64,000 nt of DNA from JANWHQ01 sp963775275 (GTDB lineage: Bacteria > Pseudomonadota > Alphaproteobacteria > Caulobacterales > Caulobacteraceae). The stretch lies in the NCBI GenBank assembly GCA_963775275.1, contig CAVZII010000005.1:4216001-4280000 (forward strand), given 5' to 3'. Positions 43,673 through 51,799 of this stretch are shown piece by piece (the first letter of the stretch is position 1; each line of letters opens with the position of its first letter). The notes below the pieces were generated by a model. The model did no database searches and was not told where the DNA came from. It saw nothing but the letters and a program-made list of their open reading frames with translations. The translations under genes were made by a program, and so were the position numbers.

Positions 43673-43788
43673 TGCTGCAACTCACACGAATGGTCCGCCA
43701 TTCGTTTGAGCCTCGCAGCACAAGTCTTTGATTTAGTGCATCGAACCACAGACGGATGATGAAGCATCCGTCTGCTACGGTGCATTAG
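43669..43788. repeat. CTAG-bounded compound palindrome after rplI
   Basis: Hairpin 1 pairs GTGCTGC and ACGAATGG with GCCATTCGT...GCAGCAC, leaving extra bases (GAGG on the complementary strand) in the 3' arm. The linker CAAGTCTTTGATT follows. Hairpin 2 pairs TAGTGCA...AGACGGAT with ATCCGTCT...TGCATTA. The right end reads ATTAG instead of CTAG. Nearly the same 118-bp unit is at 57142-57261. The left CTAG provides the rplI stop. Confidence 0.85.
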
Positions 43789-43793
43789 CGGCG

Positions 43794-44161
43794 GGCGACC
43801 GCGGCCGCAGGGGGCGAGGCGCGATCGCCAAGGGCCGCAAGTTCGAGCTGTTGAAGGCGCCGGGCGTGCCCTGGGACTTGATCTTCGCCTCGGGCGTGCT
43901 CGACCACTCGCCCGATTCGGCCGAGCTGGTGCGCCTGATCGCCGCCCGAGCGCCGACGGTCTTTGTCTGGACCCACCTCTATGCGCCGGGCCGCTGACGC
44001 ACCCCACGGATAGACGAGGTCGAGCGCGACGGGCTGCGCCTGGCCTACCACCAGCGCGTCTGTAGGAACCGCGACCGCGCCGTGCTTCTCACCCGGGACG
44101 ACCTCTTCGCGCTTCTCCGCGGCCACGGCTTCGATGGGATCGATATCCACCGCGAGGAGCG
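43794..44161 (+). pseudogene. Remnant of a class I SAM-dependent methyltransferase
   Basis: One frame from 43821 reads FELLKAPGVPWDLIFASGVLDH, SPDSAELVRLIAARAPTVFVWTHLY, then TGA at 43995, and continues in the same frame as VERDGLRLAYHQRV and AVLLTRDDLFALLRGHGFDGIDI. This is the middle and end of the methyltransferases with FASGVLYH and WTHYY-like motifs. The SAM-binding N-terminus is missing, apparently cut at the palindrome ending at 43788. No start codon or ribosome site remains. A decayed gene between rplI and dnaB. Confidence 0.65.
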
Positions 44162-44190
44162 CGCGCCCGGCATCCACCGCGGGAGCGCGC

Positions 44191-44512
44191 GCCCGGCCGG
44201 ATGTCCTCCATCAGCCTGCCGGCCCGGCGCTGAGCCTACGCGGGCGTCAGGCCCGGATCATCGCGAACAACGCGCACCGCCCAGGCTCGCCGCCGCCGTC
44301 CCCGGGGCAGGACGACCTTGGTCACGCCGTCGTGAAGGTCGGCCTTCCCGCCGCCCGAGGACGCGGACGCGACGCACATCTACGTCTCGGGAACCGCCCT
44401 TCGCGGCGCGCCGTCGCACCCCACGCCATCCATCCACAGTTGCTGTAACGTTCTTGTTGGCGACATCACACTGTAATTCGAGCGTCAGGACTTCGTTAAG
44501 TAAACCTCGGAC
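44191..44512. other. Intergenic region upstream of dnaB
   Basis: About 320 bp. The first two thirds are GC-rich and may be further debris of the methyltransferase. The last 60 bp are AT-richer (TGTAACGTTCTTGTTGGCGA, TCACACTGTAATTC) and probably contain the dnaB promoter. No gene is supportable. Confidence 0.4.
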
Positions 44513-45989
44513 ATGGCCCTCGCCCCCGCCCTCGACCTCCGTTCCACCGCCGAGCCCCTTCCGGCCCACGCGCCCTCCAACATCGAAGCCGAGCAGGCGC
44601 TGCTGGGCGCCATCCTGTTTGACAACGCTGCCTTCGAGCGTGTCGGCGACATCCTGAAGCCGCCTCACTTCTACGAGCCCTTCCACCAACGGCTGTTCGC
44701 CGCGATGGAGGAGCACATCCGCAAGGGCCAGCTGGCTGAGCCGATCGTTCTGATGGAGCGGTTCCGCCGCGACGTCGCCTTCGACGAGCTGGGCGGGCTG
44801 AGGTACCTGGCCGACCTCGTCGACCGCGCCCCGCCCGCCTCCAATGCGCCCGACTATGCGCGCGTGATCCATGACCTGGCGCTCCGGCGCGAGCTGATCC
44901 GCATCGGCGGCGACATCTCGACCCAGGCGTCCGGCCGACGCCGACCACGCCGCCCGCGAGCAGATCGAGCAGGCCGAGCAGCAGCTCTACGCCCTGGCCG
45001 AGACAGGGACTTCCTCGACCGGCTTCATGCCCCTGGCCGACGCCCTGCGCGGCGCCGTCGACATGGCCGCGGAGGCCTACTCCCGTGACGGGGGCCTGGC
45101 GGGACTGTCCACCGGCCTGATCGATCTGGACAAGATGCTGGGGGGCCTGCACCCCTCGGACCTGATCATCCTCGCGGCGCGGCCTTCCATGGGCAAGTCG
45201 TCGCTGGCGATGAACATCGCCTTCGACGTGGCGCGCCACTACGCCTGGGAGCCGCAGATCGACGGCTCGCGCAAGACCGTCAACGGCGGCGTCGTCGCCT
45301 TCTTCTCGCTGGAAATGTCGGCCGAGCAGCTGGCCATGCGCCTTCTGGCCGAGGTGTCCGGCGTTCCGTCGGACAAGATCCGCAAGGGCGAGATCGACGC
45401 CTCGGAGTTCGGGCAGATCCGGGACGCCGCCATGGAGATCCAGGAATCGCCCCTGTTCATCGACGACACCGGCGGCATCTCCATGGCCCAGCTCGCCGCC
45501 CGCTCGCGCCGGCTCAAGCGGACCACGGGCCTGGACCTGATCGTGGTCGACTACCTGCAGCTGATCACAAGCTCCGACCGCGGCCGCAATGACAACCGCG
45601 TGCAGGAGGTCACCGAGATCACCCAGGGACTTAAGGCCCTGGCCAAGGAGCTGTCGGTGCCGGTGCTGGCGCTGGCGCAGCTGTCTCGCCAGGTCGAGAA
45701 CCGCGAGGACAAGAAGCCCCAGCTGGCGGACCTGCGTGAATCCGGTTCGATCGAGCAGGACGCGGACGTGGTGATGTTCATCTTCCGCGAGGCCTACTAC
45801 AAGAGCCGCACCGAGCCCCGCGAGGGGACGCCCGAGCACCTGGCCTGGCAGGAGGAGATGGACCAGATCCGCCACCACGCCGAGGTGATCATCGGCAAGC
45901 AGCGGCACGGCCCGATCGGGACGGTGAAGCTGAGCTTCAACGAGAACCTGACCAAGTTCGGCAATCTCGCCCGGTTCGATCCGCGTTGA
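44513..45989 (+). CDS. dnaB: Replicative DNA helicase DnaB, frame interrupted by one base
   Basis: The N-terminal domain (NIEAEQALLGAILFDN, PHFYEPFHQRLFAAM) runs in frame to ISTQA. The frame then breaks near 44928-44936 and resumes as ADADHAAREQIEQAEQQLYAL. The RecA-like domain follows: ILAARPSMGKSSLAMN (Walker A), FFSLEMSAEQLAMRL, DLIVVDYLQLI (Walker B) and ELSVPVLALAQLSRQVE. One extra base in GCGTCCGGCCGAC explains it. DnaB unwinds the replication fork and is essential, and no slippery heptamer is present, so sequence error is the likely cause. Its stop overlaps the alr start. Confidence 0.9.
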
Positions 45990-47086
45990 TCGACGCCGCC
46001 CAGGCCCGCCTGACCGTCGACCTCGACGCCCTGGCCAGGAACCTCGCGTTCCTCAGGGCGGTCACGCAGGGCGCGGAGATCGCGCCCGTGGTCAAGGCCG
46101 ACGGCTACGGCCTCGGCGCGGCTCCCGTCGCGCGCCGGCTTTGGCGGGAAGGGGCGAGGTCCTTCTTCGTGGCCCGTCTGGTCGAGGGCGAGCGGCTTCG
46201 CGCCGACCTCGGCCCGGAGCGGCCCGCCGCGATCTTCGTGCTGGACGGCGCGACCGCCGGCGCCATGCCGAGGCTCTCGGCCGCCGACCTGATCCCCGTG
46301 CTGAACAGCCCCGCCCAGGTGGAGGAGGCCTCGGCCTTCGCCGCCGTCAACGGCCCCTCGCCCGTCGCGCTGCACATCGATACGGGGCTGAACCGGCTGG
46401 GCCTGCGGCCCGAGGAAGCCGGCGCCCTGGCGGCGGCGCGCGGACGGATGGACAGGCTGGACCTGCGGCTGGTGATGAGCCACCTCGCCTGCGCCGCCGA
46501 CCCGGACCATCCGATGAACCGGCGCCAGCTCGATGCCTTCCTGGAGGCGGCCGAGCGCTTCCCCGGCGCGCCGCGCAGCTTCGCCAACTCCGGCGGGATC
46601 TTCCTCGGCCCGGACTACCATCTCGACATGGTGCGGCCCGGGATCACCCTCTACGGCGGCGGGCCGCGCGAGCGGCATGATCCCAGGATCGAGGCCGTGG
46701 CCCGCCTGGAGGCTCCGATCCTGCAAGTCCGCACCGCCCCTCCCGGCGAGACGGTCGGCTACGACGCCACCTTCACCGCCAGCGCTCCCACGCGCATCGC
46801 CATCGTCGCGGCCGGCCATGCCGACGGCTATCTGAGGTCCTCAGCCGGCCGAGGCTTCGTCTGGTTCGAAGGCGCCCGTCGCCGCGTGCTCGGCAGCGTC
46901 TCGATGGACCTGTTGGCGGTCGACGTCTCCGAATGCCCATCGGCCCAGCCCGGACAGATGATGCAGGTCATCGGACCTGACGCGCCGGTCGACGAGGTGG
47001 CGGCTGCGGCCGGCACCATCTCCTACGAAATCCTGGTGCGGCTCTCGAGCCGCGCGGCCAGGACCTATCTCGGGGAAACCGGCTAG
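45986..47086 (+). CDS. alr: Alanine racemase
   Basis: 366 residues. The PLP-binding Lys lies in PVVKADGYGLGA, and the catalytic Tyr in GETVGYDATF. HIDTGLNRLGL, RPGITLYGG and SVSMDLLAVDVS are conserved. It makes D-alanine for peptidoglycan. The start is TTG at 45986 overlapping the dnaB stop (TTGA), giving translational coupling. The stop TAG (47084-47086) is inside the CTAG target of the IS element that follows, so the insertion did not change the protein. Confidence 0.95.
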   Translation: MIDAAQARLTVDLDALARNLAFLRAVTQGAEIAPVVKADGYGLGAAPVARRLWREGARSFFVARLVEGERLRADLGPERPAAIFVLDGATAGAMPRLSAADLIPVLNSPAQVEEASAFAAVNGPSPVALHIDTGLNRLGLRPEEAGALAAARGRMDRLDLRLVMSHLACAADPDHPMNRRQLDAFLEAAERFPGAPRSFANSGGIFLGPDYHLDMVRPGITLYGGGPRERHDPRIEAVARLEAPILQVRTAPPGETVGYDATFTASAPTRIAIVAAGHADGYLRSSAGRGFVWFEGARRRVLGSVSMDLLAVDVSECPSAQPGQMMQVIGPDAPVDEVAAAAGTISYEILVRLSSRAARTYLGETG

Positions 47087-47166
47087 CAGGCTGTTGAAGA
47101 AGTCCGTAGCGCGTCCGGACTGGGCATGATTCACTCCTTCCCAGAGACGGTTCAATGGAAGGCGGG

Positions 47167-48264
47167 ATGCGCGGTTCGGATAGGCGCTCTGGGTCGTTGT
47201 TTTCGTATGTGGACCTGGAGGTGCGGGTCCGACGCGATCACCCGCTGCGGCGGATCAAGCAGTTTGCCGACGCGGCGCTGGAAGCGCTGAGCGAGGATTT
47301 CTCGGTGCTGTACGCGGCGCGGATGGGCCGCCCGTCGATCCCGCCGGAGATGCTGCTGCGGGCGATGCTGCTGCAGGCGTTCTACTCGATCCGCTCCGAG
47401 CGGCAGCTGATGGAGCGGCTGGAGTTCGATCTGTTGTTCCGCTGGTTCGTGGGGCTGGGGGTGGACGATCCGGCCTGGGACCACTCGAGCTTCACCAAGA
47501 ACCGGGACCGGCTGCTGGACGGGGAGATCGCGGCCAAGTTCCTGGCCGCGGTGCTGGCGCAGCCCAAGGTGAAGCGGCTGCTGTCCACCGACCACTTCAG
47601 CGTCGATGGCACGCTGATCGAAGCCTGGGCGTCGATGAAGAGCTTCAAGCCCAGGGACCAGGGCGACGACGACGCCCCACCGCCCTCGGGAGGCCGCAAC
47701 GCCGAGGTCGACTTCAAGGGCCAGAAGCGCTCGAACGAGACGCACGAGAGCACCACCGATCCGGAGGCCAGGCTCTACCGCAAGGGCTCGGGCATGGAGG
47801 CCAAGCTCTGCTTCATCGGCCACACCCTGATGGAGAACCGCTCGGGCCTGATCGTGGACACCCGCCTGACCACGGCCGACGGCCATGCCGAGCGGATCGC
47901 GGCCCTGTCGATGATCGAGCCGCGCGCGGACCGCCCCCGCGCCATCACCTTGGGCGCGGACAAGGCCTACGACGCCGAGGACTTCGTCAACGAGCTGAGG
48001 TCGATGAACGTGCGCGCGCACGTGGCCCAGAACACCAACCGCCGCCGCTCGGCCATCGACGGGCGCACCACCCGCCATGCCGGCTACGGCATGAGCCAGA
48101 AGATCCGCAAGCGCATCGAGGAAGGCTTCGGCTGGATCAAGACCGTAGCCGGCCAGCGTAAGACCAGGTTCAGGGGCCGCGACAAGGTCGGATGGGCCTT
48201 CGCCTTCGCCGCGGCGGCCTACAACCTGGTGCGCCTGCCCAAGCTGCTGGAGAACCCGGCATGA
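47167..48264 (+). CDS. IS5-family DDE transposase
   Basis: 365 residues from the ATG at 47167, matching the start of the relative at 29123 (an ATG at 47155 adds four residues). N-terminal SLFSYVDLEVRVRRDHPLR, DHFSVDGTLIEAW with the first Asp, GADKAYDAEDF with the second and KRIEEGFGWIKT with the Glu. No frameshift, so it should be active. It catalyses cut-and-paste movement of the element with CTAG duplication. Confidence 0.93.
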   Translation: MRGSDRRSGSLFSYVDLEVRVRRDHPLRRIKQFADAALEALSEDFSVLYAARMGRPSIPPEMLLRAMLLQAFYSIRSERQLMERLEFDLLFRWFVGLGVDDPAWDHSSFTKNRDRLLDGEIAAKFLAAVLAQPKVKRLLSTDHFSVDGTLIEAWASMKSFKPRDQGDDDAPPPSGGRNAEVDFKGQKRSNETHESTTDPEARLYRKGSGMEAKLCFIGHTLMENRSGLIVDTRLTTADGHAERIAALSMIEPRADRPRAITLGADKAYDAEDFVNELRSMNVRAHVAQNTNRRRSAIDGRTTRHAGYGMSQKIRKRIEEGFGWIKTVAGQRKTRFRGRDKVGWAFAFAAAAYNLVRLPKLLENPA

Positions 48265-48608
48265 GCCGCCGCGCTTCGGCTCTGGCCAAGGCCTTCCAAG
48301 GCCGCTGGCGCATCGCCGAGATGGACGTGTGGGACAACGACTATCTCGACCTGGTCGAGCCGGCCCACATCACCTTCGAAGGCGCACACGACGGCAGTTT
48401 CGTCTTCGGGGCCGTCAAGGCTTGGCTCGACGTCCGCTACGGCGCCCGCGACGGCTCGGCCTGCGCCGAGTTCTCCTGGGAAGGCTTCAACGACGCAGAT
48501 CCGGCCTGCGGCCGAGGCTGGGCCGCCATTGGAACCGCCGGGCGACTCGTCGGGCACATCTTCATCCACAACAGCGACGACTCAGGCTTCGTCGCCGAAC
48601 CTGACTGA
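48261..48608 (+). CDS. Passenger protein of the IS5 element, unknown function (115 aa)
   Basis: The ATG overlaps the transposase stop (ATGA), and the stop lies 16 bp before the IS end, so the gene is inside the mobile unit and translationally coupled. The product is acidic and compact (WRIAEMDVWDNDYLDLVEPAH, FGAVKAWLDVRYGARDG, CAEFSWEGFNDADPACGRGW, GTAGRLVGHIFIHNSDDSGF). No known domain is recalled, though similar orphan proteins are common in proteobacteria. It could be a regulator, an addiction or defence component, or a captured host gene. Confidence 0.8.
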   Translation: MSRRASALAKAFQGRWRIAEMDVWDNDYLDLVEPAHITFEGAHDGSFVFGAVKAWLDVRYGARDGSACAEFSWEGFNDADPACGRGWAAIGTAGRLVGHIFIHNSDDSGFVAEPD

Positions 48609-48638
48609 GTTGTTCAACAGCCTGCTAGTCTTACTGTG

Positions 48639-50069
48639 TCATAAACTGCGGATCTGACGCGGCGCTTCCATCGCTCGTGCGCAGCATGGACATCGTTGCA
48701 AACGATTGGCCAGAGCGATGGTCAGGCGTCGACGAATGGTCGGAATGGAGGTCGGCACGTGCCGCTCCGTTCGGATGGGGAGCGCCGCGGGGTCTGTAAT
48801 CTTCGGGAAGGCCAGGCGTTTGGCGGCCTTGGCCTCGAGATGCTGCTGAGGGGGGAATCGTCTCCCTCAGGGAGATCAGGAATCCGTAAGCGGCGATGCA
48901 GAGGCTGGCGTGGTGGTGGAAGCCGCGCCAACCTCGGCCTTCGTAATGGCCCAGGCCCAGCTCCTGCTTGAGCTCTTGATAGTCCCGCTCGATGCGCCAC
49001 CTGAGCTTGGCGGTGTCGACCAGTTCGGCGATCGGGGTCGTGGCCGGCAGGGTCGAGAGCCAGTACTTGCTCGGTTCGGCCTCGCCTTGGGGCCACTCGA
49101 TCAGCAGCCACTCCTCGGCATGCGCCTCGGATCGATTGAAGTCCCTGGAGGCTGGTCTCAGGCGCACGGCGGCGAAGCGGGAGCTGAGCTCGGCGTTGCT
49201 TCCCTCGCGCCAAGCCACGGTCCGCCAGGCCTCGGCCGGCAGCGCCTCAGCCAACGCCTTGGCCGACATCGGCTTGTGATCGCTGGTGCGGCGTGATCCG
49301 TGACGGTGGGCCGCCCCTTGCCGCTCCAGGGCTTGGGCGGCAGCGGGCCTTCGCCGGGTCGCCAGACGCTGAGCGTCGGTTGCACGCCCACGACATAGGT
49401 CAGATCAAGTTCCGTCAGGCCGGCGCGAAAGCCCCCGTCGGCCCCGTAACCGGCGTCGGCCAGGACCACGCCGGGCGCTATCCCCTGGGTCTTGGCCGTC
49501 CGGATCTGCTCGAGCGCGATCTGCGGCTTGGTCTGAAAGGCGATCTCCGCCGGGATCTTGGCCTTGCGCCGCAGCTCGGCGTCCTCGGCCCAAGCTTGCG
49601 GCAGATACAGCCGCCAGGCGATCGGCAGACTGGCGCCCGCGTTGGCCACCGACAGGCTCACCGCCACCTGGCAGTTGTCCTGCTTGCCCAGCTGGCCGCA
49701 ATACTGCCGCGCTACGCCCACCGAGTGCTTGCCCTTCTTGGGAAAGCCGGTGTCGTCGACGATCCAGGCGCTGATCGGCCCATGCCGCTCGATCTTGGGC
49801 AGCACCCAACCCCGCACCCGGCCCAGCAAGATCGCGTCCGACCACGGCGCCTGGCCCACGAAATGCAGCAGAGACTGATGCTTGGCCGCCACCCGTGAGG
49901 GCGCTGTCACCGCTGCCAGCGGCTCCACGCTCTTGCGCTCCAGCGGCAGCAGCAGACCCAGACAGTAATCCTTCAGCGGCTCGGCACGGTCCGCATGGCC
50001 GATCACCTCGACCAGGGCGCCGACATAGGCGTCGAACGCGGCTTCACTCTCGGCGGTCCAGCTGTCCAT
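48639..50069 (-). pseudogene. IS701-family transposase, decayed by frameshifts
   Basis: Starts SWTAESEAAFDAYVGALVEV at 50069. SAWIVDDTGFPKKGKHSVGV contains the first Asp, VVLADAGYGADGGFR the second, and KLRWRIERDYQELKQELGLGHYEGRGW the Glu region, as in IS701/IS4-type enzymes. The frame shifts near 49295-49305 (one base missing) and again near 48850-48870. The true end RRRLTIALANRLQRCPCCAR with TGA at 48639-48641 is in yet another frame. No terminal repeats could be matched. It starts 15 bp beyond the right end of the IS5 element. Confidence 0.8.
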
Positions 50070-50156
50070 GGCCCTCTGCCTCGTTGATCACGACGCAGCA
50101 CCCTAACAAGTCGCCGGACCGCCCGAATCCCACTCCAGCCGCGACTTTCTGACTCG

Positions 50157-50433
50157 AGTAGAGACGAGACCTTGTCCGGTCGGATTGGCCCGCCTGCGCC
50201 GTCGGATCTTGCCGATCGGGCAGGAGAAGACCGCAGGCCGTAGCGGGGCTACGGCCAAGGGCTTCGACGCCCCCGATCGGCAAGAGCCGGCGGCCCTGCG
50301 GGTTGCGCTGGGACGCCCGCCCGCGGCGTTGCGCCGCTCGACCGATGCCCCACATCGCCCGTCGCGACGCGCCTTGCGGATCGAACGTCACAGCGCAACG
50401 CAGGCGGGCCAATCTGACCGGACGAGGCTCTAG
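50157..50433. repeat. Large inverted-repeat element ending in CTAG
   Basis: The left arm TGTCCGGTCGGATTGGCCC (from about 50173, followed by GCCTGCG) and the right arm, read on the complement CGTCCGGTCAGATTGGCCC (same continuation), pair across about 200 bp. The right end is CTAGAG complement at 50428-50433; the left has TAGAG at 50158 plus about five extra bases, a one-sided bulge as in the small palindromes. An inner hairpin CTTGCCGATCGG/CCGATCGGCAAG lies at about 50206-50285. The CTAG provides the stop of the Yip1 gene. No gene is visible inside. Confidence 0.7.
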
Positions 50434-51632
50434 CCCTGCTTCGGCGCGAGGCCGGCCAGCCGGTCGGGACCTACCGCGTCCACCGCGGCCTTGAGGTCGG
50501 CCATGTCCGCGCCCGAGCCCTCGGCCTCGACCATGAAGCGGTTGGCGACCATCACGCCGTACTTGCCGGACCTGGAGCTCTTGTCCCACTCCTCATGCAC
50601 CATCCGGCCGTCGACCATGTGGGTCTTCTCGTAGCCCGTGTCGGTCTCGCGGCTGGTCTGGACGCCGAAGGCGCCGCCGAGCGCGGCCAGGGCGCCGGCG
50701 GACGCCACGTCGCTGACCGTCAGGGTGATCTGGGCGTCGCCCTTGCTGTAGACGCCTTCGACGCTGGAACCGGACAGGCCCCCCGCTGAGCCGCTCTCGG
50801 AGGTGAGCGAGGTGCGCGCATAGCCCGACGGCAGGCTCGCCGGCATGAAGCCCTTCAGCGTCTCGGCTGGGACCGCCTGGACCGCGGGCTGGCCACCGTC
50901 GGCGGCGGCCTGCATGTCCTTGGCCGCCTGCTCGGCCCGCTTGGAGACGGCTTCGAGCTGGCCAAGGTCCACCTTGGCGCCGCCGACGTTGACCACGCCC
51001 GACGGCGCCGTGTTGCGGGCCAAGCCGCCCATCATGCCCGCGCCCACGACGGCGCCCGTGACGACCCCGACCACCACCCAGACCACCACGGCGACCACGA
51101 TGGTGACGATGGTGTAGGCCATCGCCTTGTCCTCGGGCGCCTTCATCAGCTTGGGCAGGCCCAGATAGAGCAGGTAAAGGCTGTAGAGGCCGAGGATCGT
51201 CAGGATGCTCAGCGCGGGCAGCAAGCCGAACACCGCCGCGACCCAGGCCGCCGTGGAGGCGTAGACCGCCACCTTGAAGGCCTGGATGCGGTCCTTGGTC
51301 CCGCCGAAGTTCGGCGCCAGGGCGTCGATGATCACGGCCAGGACGAAGACGCCCACGAGGCCGAGGACGTAGCCGACCACCGCCTGGGACAGGGACGCCA
51401 CGAGCGAGGGACGGAACCTGACGACGAAGAAGCCATAGCCGAAGATCTGCGAGCCGATCAGGCGCGCCACCGGTCCGATCGCGGCCAGGATGCAGGCGTA
51501 GCCCAGAAACAAGCCCTGCACGGTGGCCGGCTCGGCCGCGATCCGGTCCCACTCGGCGATGGGCGACAACAGGATGTTCTTGACGCGCGTGACGAGGCCG
51601 CTGGAGACCGGCCCTTGATCGACAGACGACAT
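50430..51632 (-). CDS. Yip1-family membrane protein with C-terminal extracytoplasmic domain
   Basis: 400 residues. The N-terminal half has about five transmembrane helices with the Yip1-domain start VTRVKNILLSPIAEWDRIAAEP, DALAPNFGGTKDRIQAFKVAVYASTAAWVA and the LYSLYLLYLGLPKLMKAPEDKA segment. After the last helix follows a 190-residue soluble domain (TLKGFMPASLPSGYART, VEGVYSKGDAQITLTVSDVAS). The bacterial role is unknown. The TAG stop (50430-50432) is within the CTAG end of the inverted-repeat element. Confidence 0.88.
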   Translation of the reverse strand: MSSVDQGPVSSGLVTRVKNILLSPIAEWDRIAAEPATVQGLFLGYACILAAIGPVARLIGSQIFGYGFFVVRFRPSLVASLSQAVVGYVLGLVGVFVLAVIIDALAPNFGGTKDRIQAFKVAVYASTAAWVAAVFGLLPALSILTILGLYSLYLLYLGLPKLMKAPEDKAMAYTIVTIVVAVVVWVVVGVVTGAVVGAGMMGGLARNTAPSGVVNVGGAKVDLGQLEAVSKRAEQAAKDMQAAADGGQPAVQAVPAETLKGFMPASLPSGYARTSLTSESGSAGGLSGSSVEGVYSKGDAQITLTVSDVASAGALAALGGAFGVQTSRETDTGYEKTHMVDGRMVHEEWDKSSRSGKYGVMVANRFMVEAEGSGADMADLKAAVDAVGPDRLAGLAPKQG

Positions 51633-51799
51633 AGCCCAGCCCTCTCTGTCGGATGTTCAGGGCCTCAGCATAGGCGCCTTTCGCCTCTGAGGTGAACAGC
51701 GTTCGCGCAGGAGGGGCGCGGGCGGCCGTCGCAGCCGGCGCGCCGCGACTCGCGCCGGCTTGCTATGATCGGACTGCCCTTACCAAGGAGAATGCCCGC

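Larger units (their letters stand above)
47087..48624 (+). mobile_element. Intact IS5-family element carrying a passenger gene (1538 bp)
   Basis: The ends CAGGCTGTTGAAGAA and, on the complement, CAGGCTGTTGAACAA are inverted repeats. Both are flanked by CTAG (47083-47086 and 48625-48628), the duplicated target. The first seven bases are shared with the IS at 27928-29205. Inside are a full-length transposase and, overlapping its stop, a 115-residue gene before the right end. The element is about 260 bp longer than its relative because of this extra gene. Confidence 0.92.

Noticed and set aside
44900..44960. Programmed frameshift in dnaB
   Set aside because: No slippery heptamer or downstream pseudoknot is evident, and programmed shifts are not known for dnaB.
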